Shown piece by piece: positions 1 to 7,675 of a stretch of DNA of 64,000 nucleotides. How positions within the stretch are numbered: the stretch's first letter is position 1; every line of letters begins with the position of its first letter. The DNA comes from Pseudomonadota bacterium (lineage in GTDB: Bacteria; Bdellovibrionota; UBA2428). The notes under the pieces were generated by a model. The model was given only the letters and a program-made list of their open reading frames with translations. It was not told where the DNA came from and searched no databases. The DNA lies in assembly GCA_018001635.1 (NCBI GenBank), contig JAGNHS010000004.1, positions 18,086 through 82,085 of the forward strand. Direction: 5' to 3'. Both the position numbers and the translations under genes were made by a program.

Positions 1-1
1 A

Positions 2-142
2 ACGGATATAGGTGGAAATGCTGTGAGTTCCTACAATGGTAGCATTGATGAATTGGCTGTCTGGAATAGGGCTCTATCGGCGGCAGAAGTGCAGAGCCTT
101 TATAACGGCGGAAGTGCCTTAGCTTTTGCAAATTTTCAGTAA
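2..142 (+). CDS. C-terminal end of a LamG/concanavalin-like domain protein (partial)
   Basis: The open frame enters from the left edge and ends at a TAA at 140-142, giving about 46 residues. It contains GSIDELAVWNRALSAAEVQ followed by SLYNGG. This is the closing strand pattern of LamG / concanavalin A-like lectin domains, which bind carbohydrates or act as adhesion modules in large surface or secreted proteins. The start and most of the protein lie outside the window, so its size and localisation are unknown. It converges with the permease gene, whose stop lies 7 bp further on. Confidence 0.75.
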   Translation, partial: TDIGGNAVSSYNGSIDELAVWNRALSAAEVQSLYNGGSALAFANFQ

Positions 143-148
143 AATCAA

Positions 149-2005
149 TCAATGCAAGTGATAGGGCACGCTCGTCACTACAACGCGATCAATTTTTTTA
201 AGCTCTTCATAAAGACCACGAGCGTTTTTAGAGTGAAGTAGTGGGCCAAAATTACTGTGCAGTACAAGTTGTCCCGTGATCACGTGAATCATTCCGTTTG
301 GCAATTTGCTCTTTTCAGATTCGATGTAATCAGTAATAGGTTCGAGTAGAAGTCTGAAGGGAGAGTGAATGGTGACGAGTTCACCGTCGGGTATGGTTTC
401 ATACCATTTTTTACGAACGGCTTCTGAGCGAGCCTCGTCGAAGTTGACGTGGAGAGCTGCCCAAGGTTTTCCTAAAGTTTTCGCGAATTGAATCATTCTA
501 AAAGTTCCTGTATTGACATCGTCAATCAGAATTATGGTTTTCATATTCGAATAGGGAATAACGTCAGTCTTTTTAATAGGTACTTGTAAAAATTCGATCA
601 CTTTTTGGTAATGTCTGTGAATTCTATAAAAGAGCATGATGAGACTCGGAATAATGATGACAGTAATCCAGGCTCCTTGACTGAATTTAGTGATGGCAAA
701 AACCATCATGACAATACCAGATGTGAGTGCGCCAACAGCGTTAATAACTTGCTTGAGTCGCCAATGTTTAGGAGGTGTTACTCCTTCAGCTTTTCCTTCT
801 TTTTGCCAATGTATAACCATGCCCCATTGCGAGAGTGTGAAACTCAGAAATACACCAATCGCGTAAAGCGGAATAAGTGAAGATGTGTGGGCTTGGAATA
901 GGAAGATTAAAACGCCAGCACAAACACTTAAAAATGTGACTCCCGTGCTGAAAACTAAGCGGCTACTTTTATAGGTGAGTTGTCGAGGTAAAAAGCCATC
1001 GCCTGCAATCAGTGCGCAAAGTCTTGGAAAGTCAGCATAGCTGGTATTGGCAGCCATGATTAATATTACGGTCGTTCCTGCCATGAGCATTTGATAAAGG
1101 TATCCGCGTTCAAAAATGGTGCGACCTATTTGGGAAATTACAGTTTCATGTTCTGAGGGTACTGCTTTAATATGATAGGCAAGAATTGTGATGCTCATAA
1201 AGAGCACACCAAGAATACCACTCATCCATGCCATGGTGGCTGCTGCGTTTTTACTCTTCGGTTCTTTAAAGGCCGTGATTCCATTGGAAATGGCTTCAAC
1301 TCCAGTGACTGCCGTGCAACCACTGCTAAAGGCTCTTAAAATTAAAAACAGTGAGAGGGGTTCGGAGACAGATTTGACAGCTTCAACTCCGCTGACAACA
1401 TCCAATGTTCCAGTCATCCATTTCCAGTAACCCACTATAATGGTGAAAAAAGACATGGAAAGAAAAAAATAAGTTGGTAATGCAAATGCTGTTCCTGATT
1501 CTTTAACACCTCGAAGGTTCATCAGGGCCATAAAAATGATAATTCCAATACACAAGTGAACCTGATAGGGGAGTAAATTTGGAAACACAGAAACAATTTG
1601 GTCGGTGCCCGAAGAAATACTAACGGCTACAGTGAGGATGTAGTCCATGAGTAGTGCTGCTCCCGCGGTTTGAGCGGCTAAAAATCCTAAATTTTCCTTA
1701 GCTACAATATAGGCGCCGCCACCACTGGGGTAGGCGTAAATGGTTTGCACATAGGAAAGTGTGAGCACTAAAAGAAGAGCTACAATGGAGCCTGCGATGG
1801 GGATGGATAAGTGCAAATATCCCATTCCGGCAGCAATAAGAATGAGTAAAATTTCTTGGCTGGCGTAGGCCACTGAGGAAAGTGCATCCGACGCGAAAAC
1901 AGCAAGTCCTACAGCCTTTCCAATGTGTTGGTGATCGCTCTCGTGAGTGGGGATAGGTTTGCCAAAAAGTATTCTGCTGATGACGTGCTTAAAACGCTGA
2001 TTCAT
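149..2005 (-). CDS. APC-family amino acid permease
   Basis: A polytopic membrane protein of about 618 residues. An APC (amino acid-polyamine-organocation) superfamily core with roughly 12 hydrophobic segments fills the first 460 residues. It opens with GKAVGLAVFASDALSSVAYA, typical of COG0531-type permeases, and has a glycine-rich YPSGGGAYIVAKENLG segment in the substrate region. A cytoplasmic C-terminal domain of about 150 residues follows. It is expected to import amino acids or related compounds through the inner membrane; the substrate cannot be told. I prefer the ATG at 2005. A TTG three codons upstream (2014) is also possible, and neither has a good Shine-Dalgarno. It lies just outside the left end of the integrated element. 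Confidence 0.85.
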   Translation of the reverse strand: MNQRFKHVISRILFGKPIPTHESDHQHIGKAVGLAVFASDALSSVAYASQEILLILIAAGMGYLHLSIPIAGSIVALLLVLTLSYVQTIYAYPSGGGAYIVAKENLGFLAAQTAGAALLMDYILTVAVSISSGTDQIVSVFPNLLPYQVHLCIGIIIFMALMNLRGVKESGTAFALPTYFFLSMSFFTIIVGYWKWMTGTLDVVSGVEAVKSVSEPLSLFLILRAFSSGCTAVTGVEAISNGITAFKEPKSKNAAATMAWMSGILGVLFMSITILAYHIKAVPSEHETVISQIGRTIFERGYLYQMLMAGTTVILIMAANTSYADFPRLCALIAGDGFLPRQLTYKSSRLVFSTGVTFLSVCAGVLIFLFQAHTSSLIPLYAIGVFLSFTLSQWGMVIHWQKEGKAEGVTPPKHWRLKQVINAVGALTSGIVMMVFAITKFSQGAWITVIIIPSLIMLFYRIHRHYQKVIEFLQVPIKKTDVIPYSNMKTIILIDDVNTGTFRMIQFAKTLGKPWAALHVNFDEARSEAVRKKWYETIPDGELVTIHSPFRLLLEPITDYIESEKSKLPNGMIHVITGQLVLHSNFGPLLHSKNARGLYEELKKIDRVVVTSVPYHLH

Positions 2006-2103
2006 CTGGGCCAATTTTCTATTGTATAAGTGGCTTCAGTCAATTGATTAAAAAGTGAAAGATAATCAACTTGAGTTATTTGAAGTCTTGATTTTTTTTA
2101 AAT

Positions 2104-2121
2104 TTGGTGGACCTGACGGGA
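2104..2121 (-). repeat. Left attachment site: displaced tRNA-Ala 3' end
   Basis: TTGGTGGACCTGAC followed by G-GGA matches the 3' end of tRNA-Ala at 30761-30778 with one mismatch (G versus A at 2118). On the minus strand it reads as the acceptor strand plus encoded CCA. To the right of it the T-arm-like sequence no longer matches tRNA-Ala, so the crossover lies within these 18 bp. The minus strand beyond the core still looks vaguely like a tRNA T-arm, perhaps an eroded tRNA-like segment carried by the element. Confidence 0.75.
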
Positions 2122-2151
2122 TTCTAATCCTTTCAGGCGCTTAGCCCTATC

Positions 2152-2171
2152 GTGCAGCCAAACGAAGCCAA
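2152..2171 (+). repeat. Left subterminal repeat (candidate recombinase arm site)
   Basis: GTGCAGCC followed after 3 bp by CGAAGCCAA. The same two blocks occur in the same order and orientation near the right end (30620-30640, with a 4-bp gap), where GTGCAGCC is also present once more at 30609. Repeats just inside both ends of a tyrosine-recombinase element are typical of integrase or excisionase arm-binding sites. The function is inferred. Confidence 0.45.
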
Positions 2172-2202
2172 GGTCAAGGGACTGCTTCAACTTTGTCTAT
2201 CA

Positions 2203-3444
2203 TCACACATCTCGATCTTTTTGCCGTTGAAATGGAATCAAGTTCGCGACCCTTACTGCTTCAATCCTCGAGGGCATTGCATCGAGGCACTCGGTGATTC
2301 CTGCAACATCAACACCTGCGAGTCTTGCGTAAATTTCCATGGTCTTTAGATTCTTCCAACCACCTGCCTTCATCACTTTAATCCCAGGCACGCCTAAAGA
2401 TAAAAGGTGAGTCGCAAAACAGGCTCGTAGGGTATGAAACTTAATTGAGGGAAGCTCAATCTCTCTACAAAAGTATCGAAGCACTTGGGCTTGCTGTCCT
2501 TGAGACCAATCTACAAAGTGGGGGAGTAAGTACTTCCCATGTTCGTCTTCCCCAAATTCCTTTGAAAGAAGATCCTGCAAAAACCAGTAGAGCTCTTTGG
2601 AGACTGGAACGTTTCGCCAGTATCTGCCCTTTGTGGGCATACACTTGCCGTCACGTTTACTCCAACTTCTCTGTATGGTGATGTTCCCGTAGTTGCGCTT
2701 TTCTGGTGGTAATTTATCCATCGCAGTAGCCACATCTTTTGAAATCAAGGAACAATCCGTTTTGCGAAGACCTTGAAGTTCACCACTCCGAGCCCCCGTG
2801 TAATACGCCAGGCTCCAGACGGGAAACCAAGGATGCTCACATTTAAGTGATTCCCTGAGCAAAATTTTAACTTGCTCAATGGTTAGGATCTCGGGTTTTT
2901 TCTCATGGGTCTTCCCTTGGATCTCCACTCCAGTAGTGGGACTCGTTTGCATATCACGTATGAGCCGCTCTTCTATGGCCCATTTATAGATGACGTTGAT
3001 AGTGTGCTTGATAGACTTCCGAAACCCTATTGATTTACCTTTTGCTTCAATTTCTCGAAAAACCTGTCTTACTTCTCCAGGACCAATCTCACAGGCTGCT
3101 TTATCTAGCCAGTCCGTTGTCCAATTACGCATTAACTGCGCATGGTCAACGACGACTGGTCGAGAGATTCCGCTATAGGGCTGGGTAAGTTTTTCATCCT
3201 CCCAGCGATCAACGATTTCTCTCCAAAGATATCCTTTTCCTGCAAGCTTAGTTACTGATTCAGTTAGACTTCGTAATAAACGCTTTTCCTCGGCTGTTGC
3301 CAAAGAACGTGAACTAATTCGATTCCCTCTTATGTCGAATCGAATTCGCTTTTGCTTACGAATGCGTTTAACTTCGCGACTGCGTAAGTTTAACGCAATT
3401 TCGAAGTAAGTCTTTTCTTCGTGGGTATATTCTCTTATTGCCAT
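2203..3444 (-). CDS. Tyrosine recombinase / site-specific integrase
   Basis: This 413-residue phage/ICE-type integrase would catalyse recombination between the element and the tRNA-Ala 3' end. An SAM-like core-binding domain (about residues 60-165) precedes the catalytic domain (about 185-380). The active-site residues are visible: R219 in YTGARSGE, H337 and R340 in HTLR, W363 in the AGGW box at the usual second-His position, and nucleophile Y372 in EIYAR. The ATG at 3444 follows AGGAGG with ideal spacing. It ends about 80 bp from the left attachment site and follows the excisionase-like gene, whose stop is 8 bp upstream of this start. The length fits the family. Confidence 0.93.
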   Translation of the reverse strand: MAIREYTHEEKTYFEIALNLRSREVKRIRKQKRIRFDIRGNRISSRSLATAEEKRLLRSLTESVTKLAGKGYLWREIVDRWEDEKLTQPYSGISRPVVVDHAQLMRNWTTDWLDKAACEIGPGEVRQVFREIEAKGKSIGFRKSIKHTINVIYKWAIEERLIRDMQTSPTTGVEIQGKTHEKKPEILTIEQVKILLRESLKCEHPWFPVWSLAYYTGARSGELQGLRKTDCSLISKDVATAMDKLPPEKRNYGNITIQRSWSKRDGKCMPTKGRYWRNVPVSKELYWFLQDLLSKEFGEDEHGKYLLPHFVDWSQGQQAQVLRYFCREIELPSIKFHTLRACFATHLLSLGVPGIKVMKAGGWKNLKTMEIYARLAGVDVAGITECLDAMPSRIEAVRVANLIPFQRQKDRDV

Positions 3445-3452
3445 CCGTCCTC

Positions 3453-3752
3453 CTATTTTGAAGAATCGACAGCTCTATGAAGTTCCCGCTTGTTAAAGTA
3501 CAAGCGCCCACAATACTTTCTCGGACGAAGTCTACCTCTCTGAAGCATCATATAGATTGCTCCAATTGAGGGACTACCGTCTTTATGGAATTTACGAAGG
3601 TAAATAGCTGCTTCAGAAGTTGTTAGCCAATCCGCCTTGTCAAAGAACAGGTACTGCTCTGAATTTATCAATGCTTTGCCTGATTCGCCATCTATCATTT
3701 TAAAACTCCCATCTCGCCGAGTCATCTTCTCCATTTCATTCTCAAAATTCAT
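3453..3752 (-). CDS. Excisionase-like winged-helix DNA-binding protein
   Basis: A 99-residue protein. From about residue 42 it reads DWLTTSEAAIYLRKF, then a segment containing IGAIYMMLQRGRL and RLYFNKREL. That is the pattern of the MerR/AlpA/Xis-type winged helix-turn-helix family used as recombination directionality factors. It sits directly upstream of the integrase on the same strand (8-bp gap), so the two are probably co-transcribed and this protein likely steers the integrase toward excision. The first 40 residues are acidic/polar and unrecognised. A purely regulatory role is the main alternative. Confidence 0.75.
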   Translation of the reverse strand: MNFENEMEKMTRRDGSFKMIDGESGKALINSEQYLFFDKADWLTTSEAAIYLRKFHKDGSPSIGAIYMMLQRGRLRPRKYCGRLYFNKRELHRAVDSSK

Positions 3753-3809
3753 TATCTAAACTTCCTTCTTCTTAAATATATTCCTATCCTCACCTCTCTC
3801 TAGCCCCCG

Positions 3810-3869
3810 CCCGAACTGACCACCCTATCTCAGTCTTACTGTTCGTAGAGAGAGGGTGGTCAGTTCGGG
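3810..3869. other. Long inverted repeat, candidate oriT or terminator
   Basis: CCCGAACTGACCACCCT at 3810-3826 is repeated perfectly in inverted orientation at 3853-3869, with a 26-bp loop. After one mismatch the pairing continues for 4 bp into the loop, and flanking GCCCCC/GGGGGC blocks can also pair. It lies in the 167-bp gap between the end of the transfer operon and the excisionase gene, downstream of the relaxation-like and ribbon-helix-helix genes. No U-tract follows on either strand, so it is not a textbook intrinsic terminator. Position and shape fit an origin of transfer, but this is inference. Confidence 0.5.
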
Positions 3870-3919
3870 AGAAGGGGGCGCTTCCCTTCTTTAGGAGAGG
3901 ATTAGATATTTCAAATTCA

Positions 3920-4798
3920 TTAACTTACGACATTTCTTAAACCGAAATTGATTTCCTCCATATGGGAGGAAATCTGTTCAAAACACGCGTCTCGCTTGTC
4001 CTGATTTGTAAGCGCAATAATACTTAACCATGTTGTTAGTGGAATTGTTTTTTTACTCACCTGAACTTTGTATTCATCAATATTGAAAATACATTTTGGC
4101 GTTAAAGCGGTTGCTAAAAAAGTATTTTTAGAACCTCGAATTCTCATGGCTTCATTAGCGCCTCTTGAATTAAAAACACTTATAAGTGAGTCCGTCATTT
4201 TACTTTTTGGCATTAAGTATAAAAGTGCATCAAAGCCAGAATGGCGGGTGTACATATTCACTCTCTGAGAAAGTCTTTTTAGTGTCCTATAGGATCTATC
4301 GATTTCTACTGCTACCCATTTTGACGTATTGGGTAGCTTCAAGACAATATCAGGCGCGTATCCTATTGATCGCAATCTATGTGACAAAACGGACTGTGGA
4401 ATTTCCTTAAAACTCCCAGTTGCCTCCCTAAATATTTTTATTGATGGGAGTTCGCGTTCTAAGGAGCATTGAAAAATTGTGCAAAGATTTTCGTGTGGAA
4501 AGTGAGTGTATTTAGCACTTTTAAAACGTAATTCTTCATGAAGATTCCCAGTGATGTTACACACTCTGCTTTGCGAAAAGCCATTTTTTGTTAGCATCCA
4601 AAAATCAACTGGCCGTCCATCAAGTGAAGAAGATGCGCGGCAAATTAATTGCCTGTGATCTAGCTCATTAAGAATTTGCCTCATCCATCGTGAGCCAATC
4701 TCATGGTTCGTAAGCATTAACAGGACGCGGGTACTTAATACTCCATAACGACTGATGAGATCTAAAACTTCAGGAGTTCGAGACGGCTTTCTGCTCAT
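3920..4798 (-). CDS. Replication-relaxation-like protein of the conjugation module
   Basis: A 292-residue protein starting with a winged-helix-like segment (TPEVLDLISRYGVLSTRVL, then RWMRQILNELDHRQLICR) and a longer C-terminal part containing PDIVLKLPNTSKWVAVEIDR. This resembles the replication-relaxation family found on conjugative elements, where an N-terminal wHTH precedes a nuclease-like domain. The D-x-(about 10)-V-A-V-E-I-D arrangement around residues 160-180 would fit a restriction-nuclease-like acidic motif. It is the last gene of the minus-strand transfer operon and overlaps its predecessor by one base. It is the best candidate for DNA processing at the transfer origin, since no classical relaxase is present. 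Family assignment is from pattern recognition only. Confidence 0.6.
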   Translation of the reverse strand: MSRKPSRTPEVLDLISRYGVLSTRVLLMLTNHEIGSRWMRQILNELDHRQLICRASSSLDGRPVDFWMLTKNGFSQSRVCNITGNLHEELRFKSAKYTHFPHENLCTIFQCSLERELPSIKIFREATGSFKEIPQSVLSHRLRSIGYAPDIVLKLPNTSKWVAVEIDRSYRTLKRLSQRVNMYTRHSGFDALLYLMPKSKMTDSLISVFNSRGANEAMRIRGSKNTFLATALTPKCIFNIDEYKVQVSKKTIPLTTWLSIIALTNQDKRDACFEQISSHMEEINFGLRNVVS

Positions 4799-5097
4799 TA
4801 CTTTGATTCCTCTTTATCTAATTGCGTCTCATCAAGAAGAGGCCTGATCATGTGTAGTTTTTTGATTAAAGCATCAATGTCTGACTTAGTTTTTAATCGC
4901 GCATTGGCTTTAACTTTGTAGGGGTTGAGGCAACGAAGTCGTAACTTGGATACATCAAAAGCAACATTTTCTACCATCCAATCGATTACATCCGGAGCGC
5001 TGACGTGTCCGTCTAAAAAATCGTGATTGCATTTATTAACCACTTCTTGGATTTTTTGAAGAGATTCTTGTTTGACACTAATTTGTGTTCTTTTCAT
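4798..5097 (-). CDS. Small ribbon-helix-helix-like protein, possible relaxosome accessory
   Basis: A 99-residue protein beginning MKRTQISVKQESLQKIQEVV. This resembles the beta-strand plus helix start of ribbon-helix-helix DNA-binding proteins, and a helical segment APDVIDWMVENV follows. Such proteins (TraY/MobC types) often bind oriT next to the relaxase. The ATG at 5097 is preferred over an upstream GTG at 5106 because AGGTG lies 7 bp before it. It overlaps the following relaxation-like gene by one base, which argues for a coupled function. The second half is basic and unassigned. Confidence 0.55.
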   Translation of the reverse strand: MKRTQISVKQESLQKIQEVVNKCNHDFLDGHVSAPDVIDWMVENVAFDVSKLRLRCLNPYKVKANARLKTKSDIDALIKKLHMIRPLLDETQLDKEESK

Positions 5098-5106
5098 ACG
5101 TATCAC

Positions 5107-5457
5107 CTACTTTCTTTTGTATTGCGGGTTGATTTGGTTTGCAGGGCTAAAGGGATTCGGAGGAAGATCCCCAAACCTTATTCTTTCATCTTCTTCATAT
5201 TGATTGGAATTAATTCTCTCTTCGACATTGACGTGTAAAAGGTGCGAGGCCAACAATCCTACGCCAAGTCCTAAGCCAGCACCTATTAAAGTATTTGTAA
5301 CTTGAGAACTGGGATTGTCTCCATATCTGGCGGCTGATCCAGTAAAAGCTCCAATCGCAACTCCACTGGCTCCTCCTAAAGTGAGGGAGCGCAGATGGGT
5401 TGCGCAACCGGAAACAAATATTCCAGATAGGAGACAATACAATATGTTTACTTTCAT
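5107..5457 (-). CDS. Glycine-zipper lipoprotein of the transfer operon
   Basis: A 116-residue protein with a type II signal peptide ending in the lipobox VSGC (Cys about residue 18), so it should be a lipoprotein. Two glycine-rich stretches follow (GGASGVAIGAFTG, then GAGLGLGVGLLASHLL), a glycine-zipper pattern that packs in membranes, and a polar tail. The ATG at 5457 has AAAGGA eight bases upstream. It sits between the coupling protein and the RHH gene. It could be the VirB7/TraV-type lipoprotein of the outer-membrane core or a surface/entry-exclusion protein; the sequence does not decide. Confidence 0.65.
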   Translation of the reverse strand: MKVNILYCLLSGIFVSGCATHLRSLTLGGASGVAIGAFTGSAARYGDNPSSQVTNTLIGAGLGLGVGLLASHLLHVNVEERINSNQYEEDERIRFGDLPPNPFSPANQINPQYKRK

Positions 5458-5473
5458 TTTAATTTCCTTTCTT

Positions 5474-6868
5474 TTAATGACTTCCAAGAGCTGGGAATCG
5501 TAATCGAAATACATCAGATGATTTTCCATCTACCCTAAAGGCATGATTCATGAGAACAAATGCACAGCCAGTAGGTAATGATTTGATAAGATCAGGGTCA
5601 GCCCTGAACTCTTTTACTTCCCTTACCGACATCGCACCTGTCTCTTCATTTCCGCCTATTGCATTGGTCATCACCTGACGCGTCTCCTTTTTTGTTTCTT
5701 TGTTCCCAAATGTTCTAGCCATAATGTCCGCTGTATCAGGGTCGTAAATCCGCATTACAATTTTTGTTGAGGAGTTATCGTTGATTTGAGTTGCAAACGT
5801 AGTACTTGCAGCTTGGAGATCACCTAAGCTTTGGTGGCTGAAGTGGAGAGCCAACCCAGCTGATCGAGCTTTTGCAATAAGTTCCAAAAATGAGTGGCAC
5901 GCTAAGCTACCAAACTCATCAATAAACACTGGGCAAAATGGTGCCATTCGCCCTGAGGTTTGAATCTTAGCAGCATAAAAAGCGAGATCTGCAATGATCA
6001 ACTTTCCTACTGTTGCTGTCGTAGTAGGGTCGATGAGTGCGGGTAACTTAAAATAAACCACACAAGCATGTTCAATATCGCTCTTTAGATCAATGCTGGA
6101 TTCATTCACATCGTTGCTAATTAAGCTTCCAAGCTCCCCATGACATAGTTGTTGAACTTGAGAAAAAAGCCCGGCTAGTTGCGTGAATTCCGCCATCGAA
6201 ATTCCTCTACTAGGGGTACTTTCGTTTTTGATTGCTTGAGTAAGGCTTTCAGGGCTCGAAAGCATTTCATTTAACCATGCCAAAGATATCTTTTGCTTTT
6301 CATTGGACCAATGAGCTGCCAGCTTAAGAAGAGTATCTCTAGCCCGTGTTTTGTAAAACTCTTCAGACCAAGTCATTGAATTAAAGAGTCTGAGTACGGC
6401 CTCAGTAGAAGTTCCGCTTTTCAAAGGATTATATGGCAACGATTTTCTGCTGTCGGAAGAATCAAACAATTTAAGCTTACTAGAATGACCAAGTTTATCT
6501 TTAAGAAATTCTAAGAAGGCATTGTCTCCCTTAGCGTCAATAATAACGACTGGAATTCCTCGCTCAATATCCTGACCGATGAGATTAAGTAAAACACTTT
6601 CGGTTTTCCCAGATCCGGTGGCTCCCATGATATGAACATGACGACTTCTTACCTTATCTGGGAAGTAGATTGGTGTATTCAATTCCATCTCCCATCCCAG
6701 AAAAGACGATTGTTCGGAGGGAACTTTGAGTAGTTCTGGTAATTCGTCACGCTCTAAGCGTTTATTGTTTAAACTCTCGGAGCTTTCAGAGAAGAATAAA
6801 GCCATAACAGCCAAAATCACGATGCTTAAAGGCACAACGGCAAATGCTATAAATTTTAAAATTTCCAT
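5474..6868 (-). CDS. Type IV coupling protein (VirD4/TraD family ATPase)
   Basis: A 464-residue inner-membrane ATPase expected to bring DNA to the secretion channel. One N-terminal membrane segment (residues 5-26) is followed by Walker A GATGSGKT at 82-89, Walker B as VFIDEFG at about 314-320, and the usual TraD/TraG late motif FSHQSLGDL. MGATGSGKTESVLLNLI matches the family signature. It is shorter than TraD/VirD4 proteins with two N-terminal helices and lacks an obvious C-terminal extension. It ends just before the lipoprotein gene, and the VirB10-like stop is 6 bp upstream of its start. A coupling protein indicates that the system moves DNA rather than only effectors. Confidence 0.9.
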   Translation of the reverse strand: MEILKFIAFAVVPLSIVILAVMALFFSESSESLNNKRLERDELPELLKVPSEQSSFLGWEMELNTPIYFPDKVRSRHVHIMGATGSGKTESVLLNLIGQDIERGIPVVIIDAKGDNAFLEFLKDKLGHSSKLKLFDSSDSRKSLPYNPLKSGTSTEAVLRLFNSMTWSEEFYKTRARDTLLKLAAHWSNEKQKISLAWLNEMLSSPESLTQAIKNESTPSRGISMAEFTQLAGLFSQVQQLCHGELGSLISNDVNESSIDLKSDIEHACVVYFKLPALIDPTTTATVGKLIIADLAFYAAKIQTSGRMAPFCPVFIDEFGSLACHSFLELIAKARSAGLALHFSHQSLGDLQAASTTFATQINDNSSTKIVMRIYDPDTADIMARTFGNKETKKETRQVMTNAIGGNEETGAMSVREVKEFRADPDLIKSLPTGCAFVLMNHAFRVDGKSSDVFRLRFPALGSH

Positions 6869-6874
6869 GAGTCC

Positions 6875-7675
6875 TCAAAAGTTATCTGTTAGCTGCACAA
6901 GAAATTCAGTTCCTGGTTTAAGTGCAAGAGCAGCCGATCTGTTCAAGCTAGAATCAAGATCGGAACTGATTTGACTCTGGATTCCTTGAATCAATGCTTT
7001 AAGTAGAAAAGATGAGAGGTCATTTGATTGATGTATTGAATTACCCATTCCAGAAGCACCAGAACTTCCGGTCGCAATGACTGCCCGAGAGGCAATCCCT
7101 TCAACCTTATTTGCTTTAATGCCTAGTGTACCGTCGAGACTAAGTGCTTGAGCTTTAATTTCTGCTGAATACGAATTGTTAGGGCTTTTGATTGCTCGGA
7201 AGCTCATTTTAATTCTATTCACATTAGAATCGCTGCTTGCATCTCCAATCAGAGTCCATCCGTAATACTTTTGTCCTAATGAGTAATCTGAGATTTGAGC
7301 AAAGACTGGTACCGAATCAAAGGTTTCAATTTGATTGAGAAGTCGAGAGCGAATGATTGTTCCCTGTGCAGAGTTGTTTCCTTTAGCTCCTGAGTGAGAG
7401 TTTGGTAGTCCGGAAAACTGGATTACCAGCGGTCCACTAACGGACGCGCTTTCTGTCCCATCTATGTGAGCCTCTCTATCCTCTATTTTTTCGTTATAGC
7501 TTGTCGATTTCCCAGCTAAAATACCAAAAAGTACCCCACCAATTAATGTTAGCCCTAAAAACAAGACAGCTATCCATACTCTTCTAGGGTTAGTAGAGGG
7601 TTTTATAGATGCTGGACCTTGCGGAGTGCTAAACATTCCCTTTAAGTCTTCCGAAAAACTTTTGAATCGATTCAT
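6875..7675 (-). CDS. VirB10/TrbI/TraB-like conjugation channel protein
   Basis: A 266-residue bitopic protein. It has a cytoplasmic N-terminus, one membrane segment (about 32-54) and a periplasmic domain with the VirB10 fold pattern: an early segment ending IIRSRLLNQIETFDSVPVFA, a beta-rich middle, and the closing LALKPGTEFLVQLTDNF. VirB10 proteins span from inner to outer membrane and link ATPase energy to channel opening. It is short for the family (commonly 350-450 residues) because the proline-rich periplasmic spacer is nearly absent. It overlaps the fusion gene by four bases and belongs to the same operon. Confidence 0.8.
   Translation of the reverse strand: MNRFKSFSEDLKGMFSTPQGPASIKPSTNPRRVWIAVLFLGLTLIGGVLFGILAGKSTSYNEKIEDREAHIDGTESASVSGPLVIQFSGLPNSHSGAKGNNSAQGTIIRSRLLNQIETFDSVPVFAQISDYSLGQKYYGWTLIGDASSDSNVNRIKMSFRAIKSPNNSYSAEIKAQALSLDGTLGIKANKVEGIASRAVIATGSSGASGMGNSIHQSNDLSSFLLKALIQGIQSQISSDLDSSLNRSAALALKPGTEFLVQLTDNF

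Noticed and set aside
2104..2160. A complete second tRNA at the left end
   Set aside because: Only the acceptor and CCA end match tRNA-Ala. There is no matching 5' half upstream on the minus strand, so it is treated as the displaced attachment fragment, with a possibly eroded tRNA-like extension.
3453..3752. Calling the small DNA-binding gene a toxin-antitoxin part
   Set aside because: The winged-helix pattern and its place upstream of the integrase fit an excisionase better; no partner toxin gene is present.
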